From Streptomyces sp. HSG2 (GTDB taxonomy: Bacteria; Actinomycetota; Actinomycetes; Streptomycetales; Streptomycetaceae), in NCBI RefSeq assembly GCF_016598575.1, contig NZ_CP066801.1:3038001-3102000 (forward strand): 64,000 nucleotides of DNA. Direction: 5' to 3'. Numbering within the stretch: position 1 is the first letter of the stretch; each line of letters starts with the position of its first letter. Shown here piece after piece: positions 9,974 to 18,239 of the stretch. A program made the position numbers and the translations under genes. The notes under the pieces are model-generated. The model was not told where the DNA came from. It made no database searches and was given only the letters and a program-made list of their open reading frames with translations.

Positions 9974-10162
9974 GGCCGGGCTAGCGGCCCGCCCGAACCG
10001 CCGCCGCGGAGGCGACTCCCCGCACACCGGCCGGTCCCGCCCCGTCGCGACGAGCGGCACGCCGGGCACGCGCGACCCCGCCCGCCCCGAAGGCGTGGCG
10101 CAGCCGCGGCGGGGAGGCGAGCGGCGGGCCGCTCGCGGAGCGCGCCCGGCCCGACCCGCGGG

Positions 10163-10417
10163 TCAGGACACGACCGAGAGGACGTCGCCCATCTCGCCGG
10201 GCGCGTTGCCTCCGGTCAGGCAGACGTTGCCGGAGTTGGCGTTGGCGTACAGCGTCGCGCCTATGAACGCGGCGCCGGCGCCCACGCCGCACGCCAGCGT
10301 GATGGTCGGCGTGATGGTGACCGGCGCGACCGGCACCACGGCGAAGCCCGCCGTGTCCTCGCGCAGCAGGTCACCGTGGGCCCGCGCCCAGTCGTCAGCC
10401 GCCCGCTCGATCTTCAT
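10163..10417 (-). CDS. Small hydrophobic peptide, member A of the LRED-motif peptide set
   Basis: An 84-codon gene, too small and unusual to match a family I recognise. The start at 10417 is set by AGGAG six bases upstream. The N-terminal ~20 residues are polar, followed by GDLLREDTAGF and a Pro/Val/Thr stretch (VVPVAPVTITPT). A hydrophobic Gly/Ala-rich segment (LACGVGAGAAFIGATLY) follows, and then a polar tail with a second Cys. Polar leader, L-R-E-D motif, S/T-P step and hydrophobic tail recur in genes near 32.6-33.5, 39.9-40.7 and 48.7 kb. A membrane-active or modified peptide is possible; this is inference from layout only. Confidence 0.6.
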   Translation of the reverse strand: MKIERAADDWARAHGDLLREDTAGFAVVPVAPVTITPTITLACGVGAGAAFIGATLYANANSGNVCLTGGNAPGEMGDVLSVVS

Positions 10418-10629
10418 CGTGTCTCCTGCCTTCCAGGGCACCGCTGCCCCTCGACGTGTCGCGCTACCCCCTCAGGCTGCTCCCCCCATCGAACGGGAGC
10501 GATCCGCCCATCGGCCCCCCGCCGGTACGAAGCACCTTCCCCCGACCGGGGGAAGGTGCCGAGGCCGGGGCCGTGCGAGTCCGGAACGTCGTTCCTCGCC
10601 GGGGTCGGGGGAAGGTGCCGGGGCCGAGC

Positions 10630-11196
10630 TCAGTCCACGACCCGAACCGGGGTGCCCGGTGTGGCGAAGACCCAGAGCGCCTCGCCGTCCTCCTTGGGCA
10701 CACGAATGCCGCCGGTGCGCGCGCCCGGGCTGCCGGCCGGGGGCGAGGAACCGTCCACGGCGTGCGAGAAGGCCACCGACACGCCGTCCCGCAGGGCGAA
10801 GTAGACAACGTGCTCGATCGGCACACCATCCGAACCCGTGGTCGCCTCCCGGCGGGCACCGACGGTGTAGGCGCCGATGCCCGGGTCGACCGTGCCGGGC
10901 CACACCGCGAAGTCGCGCCTGGCCACGTCGGCCGCGTCGACCAGCCACACGCGTCGCGTGCTGAGCGAGTAGACGATACGCCGTCCCTCTCCGGAACCCT
11001 CGGGCACGGCGATCACGGGAGACTCCTCGGCGACGGGCGGCTCCGACGCCGTCACGGTGGGGCGGGGAGTGGCGACGGTGAGCGCCGGCCCGGCGCCGCG
11101 GTCCGCCTGGACGGCCAGTACCGTGACCGCCGCCACCGCACCCACGGTCAGACCACACACCCAGGCCCACGAGGGCAGTCGGGCAGGCACGGGCAC
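10630..11196 (-). CDS. Membrane-anchored protein with degenerate L,D-transpeptidase (YkuD-like) domain
   Basis: A 188-residue protein with one N-terminal membrane helix (WVCGLTVGAVAAVTVLAV) and an extracytoplasmic part. The C-terminal ~110 residues follow the YkuD pattern: an I-x-x-x-V-Y strand, a FSHAV segment, then RTGGIRVPKEDGEALW and a TPVRVV end. In active L,D-transpeptidases that block reads SHGCxR with a catalytic Cys; here the three positions are T, G and G, so cross-linking activity is unlikely. GTG 11196 was chosen because TGAGGAG stands just before it. It may bind peptidoglycan or the assignment may be only distant. Confidence 0.6.
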   Translation of the reverse strand: MPVPARLPSWAWVCGLTVGAVAAVTVLAVQADRGAGPALTVATPRPTVTASEPPVAEESPVIAVPEGSGEGRRIVYSLSTRRVWLVDAADVARRDFAVWPGTVDPGIGAYTVGARREATTGSDGVPIEHVVYFALRDGVSVAFSHAVDGSSPPAGSPGARTGGIRVPKEDGEALWVFATPGTPVRVVD

Positions 11197-11445
11197 GCAA
11201 CTCCTCAGTGACGACGGCCCGGACACCCTGGGACGGGATCCGGGGCCGGATCATCGTACTGCGGGAGCGTCGTGGCCCCACGACGGGTGCGCGCCGCGGG
11301 GCTGCGCACCGAATAAGGACGCCGCCATGGCGGGGCCCCCGTGAACACACCGGCCGGCAGGGACCGATCGTTCACCAGGCCCGCTACTGAGGCCGGGCCG
11401 CGAGTGGTTCGGCTGCCCGAAACCCCGGAGACGGACGGGCCCGGC

Positions 11446-11594
11446 CTACAGGTGGCGTCTGTGGCGCAGGTAGGGCGGGACGAGCAAGCGGGGCCGGTTG
11501 AAGGCCGCGATCGAGGCGATCACGGCCATGCACCCGAGCATCATGAGGAGGAACAAGGCGCCTGCGAGCTCCGAAGGACCGCGCAGACTCCTCC
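11446..11594 (-). pseudogene. 3' remnant of a small membrane-protein gene
   Basis: Read on the minus strand, about 50 codons with clear Streptomyces codon bias encode a membrane helix (LAGALFLLMMLGCMAVIASI) and a basic end YLRHRRHL. The frame stays open upstream of about 11594, but there it runs antisense to a well-biased plus-strand segment. The 5' part of this gene therefore seems lost at a junction near 11590. Confidence 0.5.
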
Positions 11595-11752
11595 ACGTCT
11601 CGCCAAGGAACGCCGCGATCTTCGCCCGCACCCTCGACATCCACACCGACGTCGCCGTCGCCTGGCAACGGCTCTCCGCAGGCGACTGGGCCACCTACGC
11701 CGCAGAAGTCAGCCACCGCTACTCACCTGGGAGGCAACACAATGCACCGTGA
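11590..11752 (+). pseudogene. 3' remnant of an unidentified cytoplasmic-protein gene
   Basis: From about 11590 the plus strand has strong coding bias and reads SPRNAAIFARTLDIHTDVAV, followed by WQRLSAGDWATYAAEVSHR. It looks like the C-terminus of a small hypothetical protein of the kind common in Streptomyces. Upstream of 11590 the same frame is antisense to the membrane-protein remnant and loses its bias. It overlaps the start of the nucleotidyltransferase gene by about 10 bp, suggesting the two once formed an operon. Confidence 0.5.
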
Positions 11753-12203
11753 CAACCAGCCAGCGAGCGGGCGACCTGCGATCTCACCGGAACGGGCTGC
11801 CGAAACGAAAGAGATCATCCACCGCGTCACGCGGTGGGCCGCGGGCCGCCACGACGTCGTCGGTCTCCTACTTGTCGGATCGTGCGCTCGCAATGCCGCA
11901 CGGCCCGACTCCGACATCGACCTCGTCCTTCTCACGACAGACGAGTCCCAGTACTCCGACAACGCATGGGCCGACGAGCTCGCCCTCGGCGAACTGATCA
12001 GAACCCGCTCATGGGGACCGATCAGCGAACGACGCTTTGCCACAGCGTCAGGCTTGGAAGTCGAGATCAACATCGGGTCTCCCGACTGGGCGCAGACGGA
12101 CCCGATGGATCCTGGCACACGCCGAGTCGTCACCGACGGCGCCCATCCCCTGCACGACCCAGGCACTGTCCTCGCGTCTCTGATCCGAGCCTGCCGATCG
12201 TGA
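11742..12203 (+). CDS. Nucleotidyltransferase-domain protein
   Basis: A 153-residue protein with a minimal nucleotidyltransferase fold. The signature GSCARNAARPDSDIDLVLL supplies the Gly-Ser and the D-x-D metal ligands at residues ~46-60. A third carboxylate may be the Glu in EVEINIG. Such domains transfer nucleotides to drugs or proteins; MNT-type antitoxins share the motif, but no HEPN toxin gene is present next door, so no partner can be named. The start ATG follows GGGAGG. The next 240 bp up to the attachment site hold only a terminator-like hairpin. Confidence 0.8.
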   Translation: MHRDNQPASGRPAISPERAAETKEIIHRVTRWAAGRHDVVGLLLVGSCARNAARPDSDIDLVLLTTDESQYSDNAWADELALGELIRTRSWGPISERRFATASGLEVEINIGSPDWAQTDPMDPGTRRVVTDGAHPLHDPGTVLASLIRACRS

Positions 12204-12397
12204 CGGCCCCGGCGGCAGCGACCGGCTCAAGAGGCATTCGGACGGTTCCAATACCCGACGTCACCACTAAACGTCGTCCAGGACACGCAGCGCGACAGCG
12301 CGAGGCCGTGAGCCGTATGGACCGACTGCTCAGGAAGCGGCGCCATGGTCGTCCTGGTCGTGAGTGATCGCCCGCGTTGATGTCGGACGTGGATGTC

Positions 12398-12439
12398 AGA
12401 AGGGGCGCACCCAGCAAAACTCGCAGGTGCGCCCCTTCT
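12398..12439 (-). terminator. Perfect 14-bp hairpin, probable original terminator of the tRNA-Arg gene
   Basis: AGAAGGGGCGCACC (12398-12411) and GGTGCGCCCCTTCT (12426-12439) are exact complements around a 14-nt loop. It lies just outside the left attachment repeat, where the tRNA-Arg gene would have ended before the element inserted. The element brings a replacement hairpin at 28428-28470. Confidence 0.75.
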
Positions 12440-12445
12440 GAACTG

Positions 12446-12490
12446 GTGCCCCCGGCAGGATTCGAACCTGCGACACCCGCTTTAGGAGAG
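12446..12490. repeat. attL: left 45-bp direct repeat (displaced tRNA-Arg 3' end)
   Basis: Identical over 45 bp to 28476-28520, running from the anticodon loop to the 3' end of tRNA-Arg on the minus strand. The flanking bases differ on both sides, fixing the limits. This copy is the original chromosomal tRNA end, cut off from its 5' part by the insertion. Confidence 0.95.
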
Positions 12491-12593
12491 AGGCTGGGTG
12501 ATCTGAGGGCTGAGCTGCGGCTTCGCCAGTCGTGGAAGCGAGCGGGTACCCGACCGCGGGGCGCCGGTGCTGACCGTGGCTGACCCCTGTATC

Positions 12594-12610
12594 TGGCACG
12601 CTTGTGGCAC
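12594..12610. promoter_or_regulatory. Putative Int/Xis arm sites, left end
   Basis: TGGCAC (12594-12599) and GTGGCAC (12604-12610) lie about 110 bp inside attL. The same heptamer or its one-base variant occurs four times just inside attR (28375-28412). Repeats near both ends of the element suggest recombinase arm binding; the role is inferred from position. Confidence 0.4.
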
Positions 12611-12646
12611 GAACCTCAGCCGACGACAGTCAGCCACGACAGCCCT

Positions 12647-12663
12647 GGGTTCGACGTAATTCG
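12647..12663. repeat. 17-bp inverted repeat, left copy, flanking the IS1634-type element
   Basis: GGGTTCGACGTAATTCG here is the exact reverse complement of 14610-14626, and similarity continues with a few mismatches. The pair encloses the IS1634-type transposase gene about 2 kb apart and may mark the ends of an insertion unit. Confidence 0.5.
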
Positions 12664-12734
12664 AGGGTCCTGGAGGCTCTTGCGGGCTGAAGGTGCAGGT
12701 CATCGGGGCGCGGACGGCGCAAACGGCTGGAATG

Positions 12735-12747
12735 GCCTAGAGACACG
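12735..12747. repeat. 13-bp direct repeat, left copy (possible target duplication)
   Basis: GCCTAGAGACACG here is repeated in the same orientation at 14534-14546, tightly flanking the transposase gene. IS1634 elements can make target duplications, so this is a plausible one; terminal inverted repeats inside it are not obvious. Confidence 0.45.
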
Positions 12748-12800
12748 ACTTTCTTGATTCACCTGTGTTGGCCTGCTACTTCGGCCTATCGTCTGGATCC

Positions 12801-14516
12801 ATGTACGTGAGGACGACGAAGCGGGAGAACAAGTCCGGCACGGTCCGGTACCTGCATCTGGCCCACAACGAGTGGGATCCGGTGAAGGGGCGGGCGGTGC
12901 CGAAGGTGCTGTTCACCTTCGGCCGCGAGGACGACCTGGACCGCGAGGCGGTCAGGCGTCTGGTCATGTCTCTATCGAAGCTGCTGGAGCCGGGCGACGC
13001 GCTGGCCGCAACCGCGGCGTCGGACCTGGAGTTCGTCTCCTCGGTGCCGTTCGGCGGCGCCTATGTGCTCGACCAGCTGTGGCGCCGGCTGCGGATCGAC
13101 CAGATCGTGGGCCGGGTCGGGCAGCCCAAGCGAGGCCGGCGCCGGGACATGACCGCGACCGAGCGGGTGCTGTTCGCCCTGGTCGCCAACCGGGCGCTGG
13201 CCCCGTCGTCGAAGCTCGCGGCGGCGGAGTGGATCACGAACGACGTGCACATCGACGGCCTGGCCGAGACCGGCGAACAGCCCTGCTACCGGGCGATGGA
13301 CTGGCTGCACGAGGTGCAGGACGACTTGGAGAAGCAGGTGTTCGACGAGGTCGCGAACCTGCTGAACCTGGAGGTCGACCTGCTGTTCTTCGATACCACC
13401 AGCACCTACTTCGAACTGGAGGAGCCCGACGAGCCCCTCGCCCGCAACGACGCGGGCCGGCGCCTGGACGCCGACGATGTGGACGACAACGAGGCCAGGC
13501 AGGCCGGGTTTCGGACCCACGGCAAGTCGAAGGACTCCCGCGACGACCTGCCGCAGATCGTGATCGGCATGGCCGTCACCAGGGACGGCATCCCGGTCCG
13601 CTGCTGGTGCTGGCCGGGCAACACCTCCGACCAGACGCTGATCCGGCAGGTCAAGGACGAGATGCGGGACTGGACCCTGTCCAAGATCGTGTGGGTGGCA
13701 GACCGCGGTTTCTCCTCCGCCGCCAACCGCCGCTACCTGCGCAAGGGCGACCACGCCTACATCATCGGCGAGAAGCTCCGCTCCGGAAGTCCCGAGGTGC
13801 AGGCCGCCCTGTTCCGCCAGGGCCGCTACCAGGACGTCGGCGAGAACATGCGCGTCAAGGAGGTGCGGATATCCGACACCGACCGGTTCGTCATCTGCCA
13901 CAACCCTGAAGCGGCCGAGCGTGACCGGCACATGCGCGAACAACTCGTCGCCCAGCTGGCCGGCTTGATCGCCGACACCGACAAGCTCAGCGACTTCAAG
14001 CGGGGTGAACTACGCGGGAAGATCGCCGACAAGCCCGGCCTGAACCGCTACCTTCGCGCTACCCCGGCCGGCAAGCTCCGCGTCGACCAGGCGAAGATCA
14101 AGGCGGAGGAGAACCTCGACGGGAAGTACCTCCTGCGCTGCTCGGACCCCCACCTGAGCGCCGAGGACATCGCGCTGGGCTACAAGCAACTGCTCGAAGT
14201 CGAGCGCGGCTGGCGCGACATGAAGCAGATCATCGACCTGCGGCCCGTCTACCACCGCCTCGAAGAACGCATCCGAGCCCACGTCATCCTCTGCTGGCTC
14301 GCCCTCCTCCTCATCCGGATCACCGAGACCACCACCGGCAAGACCTGGCCGCACATCCGACGCGAACTCGACCGCCTCCATCTGGGCACCTTCACCGGCC
14401 GCACCGGCACGTTCCAGCAGGTCACCACCCTGACCAAGCCTCAGCGCGACCTACTCGCGAAGCTGGACATCCCCGCCCCCAAGCAGGTCGTCTCACTTCA
14501 GCCCACACCTCGCTGA
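12801..14516 (+). CDS. IS1634-family transposase
   Basis: A 571-residue DDE transposase of the IS1634 group in the IS4 superfamily. It opens with YVRTTKRENKSGTVRYLHLA, has the first catalytic Asp in LLFFDTTSTYF, the second in IVWVADRGFSS, and the Y-(2)-R-(3)-E-(6)-K-like region around YKQLLEVERGWRDMK. Full length and uninterrupted. ATG 12801 was preferred over an upstream in-frame TTG because homology begins here. It sits in the cargo end of the AICE and is not related to transfer. Confidence 0.9.
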   Translation: MYVRTTKRENKSGTVRYLHLAHNEWDPVKGRAVPKVLFTFGREDDLDREAVRRLVMSLSKLLEPGDALAATAASDLEFVSSVPFGGAYVLDQLWRRLRIDQIVGRVGQPKRGRRRDMTATERVLFALVANRALAPSSKLAAAEWITNDVHIDGLAETGEQPCYRAMDWLHEVQDDLEKQVFDEVANLLNLEVDLLFFDTTSTYFELEEPDEPLARNDAGRRLDADDVDDNEARQAGFRTHGKSKDSRDDLPQIVIGMAVTRDGIPVRCWCWPGNTSDQTLIRQVKDEMRDWTLSKIVWVADRGFSSAANRRYLRKGDHAYIIGEKLRSGSPEVQAALFRQGRYQDVGENMRVKEVRISDTDRFVICHNPEAAERDRHMREQLVAQLAGLIADTDKLSDFKRGELRGKIADKPGLNRYLRATPAGKLRVDQAKIKAEENLDGKYLLRCSDPHLSAEDIALGYKQLLEVERGWRDMKQIIDLRPVYHRLEERIRAHVILCWLALLLIRITETTTGKTWPHIRRELDRLHLGTFTGRTGTFQQVTTLTKPQRDLLAKLDIPAPKQVVSLQPTPR

Positions 14517-14836
14517 CCAGCGAGAACACCACCGCCTAGAGACACGCCCTCCAGGCGGACACACGCATGTCCACCCAGGTCAGGCCCCAGATTCGCCTCT
14601 CCAGACTGCCGAATTACGTCGAACCCGGGACAGCGGGCGCGCCGACCGACCAGGGGCGCGTGTGCCTCGTTGCACCACCACCGGCCCCAGCCCCGTTGTC
14701 GGTTTCTCCGCGGCGAGCGGAACGGCACACGGCTCCGGAGGGTGTGTCAGGCCTGCGCGTTGGTACTGGTCAGAGGGGTGTCGGCCCATCGATACGCTTT
14801 CGCCGTCCACGGATCGGCCGCGCGCTCCTCGGGCGG
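14517..14836. repeat. Right flank of the IS1634 unit with direct and inverted repeat copies
   Basis: About 320 bp without a gene. It contains the second 13-bp direct repeat (14534-14546) and the second arm of the 17-bp inverted repeat (14610-14626). Nothing else is recognisable up to the stop codon of the endonuclease gene. Confidence 0.5.
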
Positions 14837-16138
14837 CTACTCCAGCAAGATCTCTTCAGGTCGCCGGTTCGTGACCGCGGTCTCTCGCACGGTCAGTATG
14901 TGCTCAATGCAGGCTTCGAGGTCTCCGCCGTGGTCGTCTCGGGCCATGCCGCGGAGTTCGCGAGCCAGGTCCATCCCGTTGACGAGGACCACCGGATACT
15001 GATCCTCCACCATCTCGGTCTGCGCGGGTACGGAATAGGCCCCTGTCGTGACGTAGACGCCGATCCAGCCCCGGCGAAGCCTGGCCACGACGCGAGCGAT
15101 CTGCTCGGCGGTCACGAGGTTGTCGAGCTTGACGCATTTCGCCTGCCCGAGGACGACGAGACTGGTGCTGGCCAAGCCACTGCCGATGTCGAGTCGCCCG
15201 ACAAAGTCGGCGCCTCCGTCGCCGGATCGTCGGGTGAGCCAGCCCTCGACGTAGCTGTTGCCGGCGCCCCGCAGGACACGCGATGCAACCGCTGAGGCGA
15301 CGGCCTCGAAATCGTGCTTGCGCCCGTCGAAGTACTTGTAGATCAGTTCCAGATCCTTGGCCTCCGGGGTGCCTGGAGCCGGCCGCTGCTCGGGCACCTT
15401 CGTCACCTTGGCGCGAGCGACGCGCCGCCGGAGTCTGGGCAGCGCCGAGTGGCCGTGCTTGACCCACTCGCGCCAAGCCCGTGGTGCGAGTTCGAGTGAT
15501 GCCGTGTCGCTGACAGACTTGTTCCTGCGAGCGTCGATCCAGTCCCAGGAGACCTTGTCATCCTCGGCGGTGAGGTCGATGAGAGCGATGTCGTACACGT
15601 AGTTCGTGAACGTCGTGTGCTCGCTGCCACCCCACTGCACCAGCCGCTCTGCCCGCTCGATGACGCCCAACCCGCAGAACTCGACGTGTCCCTTGACCTT
15701 TCCGCTGCGCGAGACCGCGCGGAAGAGCAGCAGCGGGACGGCGCTGGCTCGCTCCTCCGGAGTGTGTCCCTGGTGCCCGGTGAAGGCGTCGAGCAGGGCC
15801 GCGTTGCCGTTGGTCTTACCGGGTTCGACGGTGGTGGTGGCCTTGTGGTCTCCGAAGTAGCGGACGTGCCCGTTGTCCATGTCGAACACGTCGTGCCAAG
15901 GCGTCTGCTCGGTGCCGGCCTTCCAAGGGCTCGACCGGATGAGAATCACCGGCCGCCTGTCCCCACCCGGAGTGCGTACCTTCGCCATGCCGTTGATCCC
16001 TGCCTCCAGCAAGGCTCGCGGGAGCTCGGGCGAGTGAGTCACATGGTGGAAGTTGGGATACCCGCCCAGCATCGCTGGGTCGGGGTCTTTACCAGTGGCG
16101 TAGCGATACACCTGCCCTACGCGCAACTGACCACCCAT
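14837..16138 (-). CDS. Modification-dependent restriction endonuclease (AspBHI-like N-domain, Mrr-type nuclease)
   Basis: A 433-residue protein. The N-terminal half resembles the SRA-like recognition domain of AspBHI-type enzymes, with the block IRSSPWKAGTEQTPWHDVFD. The C-terminal half (~residues 270-420) is an Mrr-like PD-(D/E)xK nuclease: GDGGADFVGR supplies the Asp and VVLGQAKCVK the Q-x-K. Enzymes of this plan cut DNA carrying modified cytosine, so it could protect the host against modified phage DNA or incoming methylated plasmids. No methyltransferase accompanies it, as expected for type IV systems. It lies between insertion sequences, so it is probably acquired cargo. Role is inferred from family. 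Confidence 0.8.
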   Translation of the reverse strand: MGGQLRVGQVYRYATGKDPDPAMLGGYPNFHHVTHSPELPRALLEAGINGMAKVRTPGGDRRPVILIRSSPWKAGTEQTPWHDVFDMDNGHVRYFGDHKATTTVEPGKTNGNAALLDAFTGHQGHTPEERASAVPLLLFRAVSRSGKVKGHVEFCGLGVIERAERLVQWGGSEHTTFTNYVYDIALIDLTAEDDKVSWDWIDARRNKSVSDTASLELAPRAWREWVKHGHSALPRLRRRVARAKVTKVPEQRPAPGTPEAKDLELIYKYFDGRKHDFEAVASAVASRVLRGAGNSYVEGWLTRRSGDGGADFVGRLDIGSGLASTSLVVLGQAKCVKLDNLVTAEQIARVVARLRRGWIGVYVTTGAYSVPAQTEMVEDQYPVVLVNGMDLARELRGMARDDHGGDLEACIEHILTVRETAVTNRRPEEILLE

Positions 16139-16407
16139 GCATCCCCCTGTAGCCGCACTGTCCGGACGATCAGCTGACGGTAGCGGCTGGTACTGACAAC
16201 AGGCACCACCGCTAGGTCCCTGGGGCCAACTTCTGGCCTCGTGCCGCCGTCATCAGACACGTCGTCAAGAGCGACGATGGCAGAAGGGAGGTGTGGCGGA
16301 GTCTTTGTCTGGCACCCTGATGGTCATGTCCGAGCCAACCGCGCCATCCGGCCCCAGTCCTAGTACTGCAATCACAGTTATGGGGTCAGGTGTGATTGAG
16401 TGTCCTC

Positions 16408-16803
16408 ATGTCGGTGGATCTTGGTGTGCGTCAAGTTAAGTCCTGGCGTAAGGTGTTGGCGGGGTTACACTCGCGGTTCGCCTCGCGGTTTTCCCGATCC
16501 GAGCCGCGGGGCCGGGCGCTGGAGTACATGGCTGGGCTGATCGCTCCGGTGGAGCGCAAGAACGGTTGGTCACTGGCGGAGCGCGCCGGTGAGGCGCATC
16601 CGATCGGGATGCAGCGTCTGCTGGGCGAGGCGGACTGGGACGCGGACGGGGTGCGAGACGATGTGCGGGACTTCGTCGTGGAGACCATCGCCGACTGGTT
16701 GGAAAACGGAACCCGATGGGGAAGAGCGGTGCATTGTGAGCTCTGGCGAGAGTTCGCCAGCCGGGCTTCCTCTAAATATTCGCCCTCCCTTTCCGCGACT
16801 TGA
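16408..16803 (+). pseudogene. IS701-family transposase, N-terminal remnant
   Basis: The translation begins like IS701 transposases (a SRSEPRGRALEYMAGLIAPV block, then ERKNGWSLAE and GMQRLLGEADWDAD). Similarity stops after VVETIADWL, at about 16700. The remaining ~35 codons are unrelated and the DDE catalytic domain is absent, so the gene is a truncated relic. Confidence 0.8.
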
Positions 16804-16971
16804 TCAAGACCCGGATCCGCGTTGGCAAAGATAGTCCCAACCTCGGGCTGAAGGATGCGGGGCGGCAAACCGGGCGGAGCTGCCTTGTCCACCGCTCACC
16901 CGGGACCTGTCCCCGAGTGGTGGACACCTCTGAGCCCGACCCCGCCAGGGGCCGGGTAGGAGGCATCTTTT

Positions 16972-17316
16972 ATGGTGATGAAGATCTACTCGCCCGAGTT
17001 CAAGGCGGACGCTGTCGCGCTGTACCTGTCGGACCCGAGCCACACCTTCGAGGGCATCGGCAAGGACCTGGGGATCAGCCGCGAGACGCTGCGTAACTGG
17101 GTGCGGGCCGAACGGGCCCGCCGCGGCGGGGGCAGCACGACGAGCACGGAGAAGAGCACGGTGGATTCCCCGCCGACGGCCGAGAAGCTTCAGGCCGAGA
17201 ACGAGGCCCTGCGCCGGGAGCTGGCGGCAGCGCGCAAGGAGATGCAGAAACTCGCCACCGAACGGGACATTCTCCGCAAGGCGACGAAGTTTTTCGCACA
17301 AGAGACGACCTGGTGA
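16972..17316 (+). CDS. IS3 transposase OrfA (HTH subunit)
   Basis: A 114-residue protein with an N-terminal helix-turn-helix (YSPEFKADAVALYL, then GISRETLRNWV) and a leucine-zipper-like C-terminus rich in Glu/Leu heptads (EKLQAENEALRRELAAARKE). It binds the IS ends and joins with OrfB to form the active recombinase. Its stop overlaps the OrfB start. Confidence 0.92.
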   Translation: MVMKIYSPEFKADAVALYLSDPSHTFEGIGKDLGISRETLRNWVRAERARRGGGSTTSTEKSTVDSPPTAEKLQAENEALRRELAAARKEMQKLATERDILRKATKFFAQETTW

Positions 17317-18203
17317 CCAGCCGCTTCCAGTTCGTCGAGGACCATCACCGCGCCTGGGGCGTGAAGCGGTTGTGTCAGGTGCTGGAGGTCGCCCGCTCCA
17401 GCTTCTACAAGTGGCGGGCCGGCCGCGCGGCCCGCGCCGCGCGTGAACAGGCCGACGTCGCTCTCGCCGAGCGGATCAGGGCCGTGCACGCCGAATGGGA
17501 CGGCACCTACGGCCGGCCCCGGATCACCGCCGATCTGCGCGAGGACGGCGAGCGCGTGAACCACAAGCGCGTCGGACGAGTCATGCGCAAGTACGGCATC
17601 GCCGGGCTGCGGCTGCGCAGGCGCCAGGTCACCACCGTGCCCGAACCGTCCGCCGCGGCGATGCCCGACCTGCTGGGGCGCGACTTCACCGCGAGCGCAC
17701 CCAACACGAAGTACGTCGGCGACATCACGTACCTGCCGGTGGGCGACGGCGAGTTCCTGTATCTGGCGACCGTGATCGACTGCTTCTCGCGGCGGCTGGT
17801 GGGCTGGTCGGTCGCCGACCACATGCGCACCTCGCTGGTCACCGACGCGCTCCGGGCCGCCGCCCGGACGCGGGGCAGCCTGGCCGGCGCCGTCTTCCAC
17901 AGCGATCACGGAGCCCAGTACAGCTCCCGTGAATTCGCGGCCGTATGTGCCGATTTGGAGGTGAAGCAGTCCATGGGCGCGGTCGGGACCAGCGCGGACA
18001 ACGCCCTCGCCGAGTCGTTCAACGCGACCCTCAAACGCGAGACGCTCCGTGGCGCCCGCCGCTTCGACGGGGCCCGTGCCTGCCGCCTGGCGGTCTTCCG
18101 CTGGACCACCCGCTACAACACCCGCCGACGGCACTCGGCGAACGGACAGCAGGCACCAATCGCCTACGAACAGCAGTCAGCTACCCTGACGCTTGCCGCA
18201 TAA
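17313..18203 (+). CDS. IS3 transposase OrfB (DDE integrase subunit)
   Basis: A 296-residue integrase-core protein. The DDE triad is visible: Asp in YVGDITYLP, Asp in FHSDHGAQYSS, and Glu in NALAESFNATLKRE. The N-terminal part carries the HTH_21-like segment YGRPRITADLREDG. The GTG start overlaps the OrfA stop in the sequence GTGA, so translation is coupled and a -1 frameshift fusion is also possible, as known in the family. Both genes are intact. Confidence 0.93.
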   Translation: MTSRFQFVEDHHRAWGVKRLCQVLEVARSSFYKWRAGRAARAAREQADVALAERIRAVHAEWDGTYGRPRITADLREDGERVNHKRVGRVMRKYGIAGLRLRRRQVTTVPEPSAAAMPDLLGRDFTASAPNTKYVGDITYLPVGDGEFLYLATVIDCFSRRLVGWSVADHMRTSLVTDALRAAARTRGSLAGAVFHSDHGAQYSSREFAAVCADLEVKQSMGAVGTSADNALAESFNATLKRETLRGARRFDGARACRLAVFRWTTRYNTRRRHSANGQQAPIAYEQQSATLTLAA

Positions 18204-18239
18204 CGACACGAACAGGTGTCCACCCTTCGGGGTCAAGGC

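Larger units (their letters stand above)
16905..18239 (+). mobile_element. IS3-family insertion sequence
   Basis: A complete two-gene IS3 unit. Imperfect terminal inverted repeats are visible: CCCCGAGTGGTGGACACCT at the left (16911-16929) matches the complement of AGGTGTCCACCCTTCGGGG at the right (18214-18232) with two mismatches. It encloses orfA and orfB in the usual overlapping order. Confidence 0.85.
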
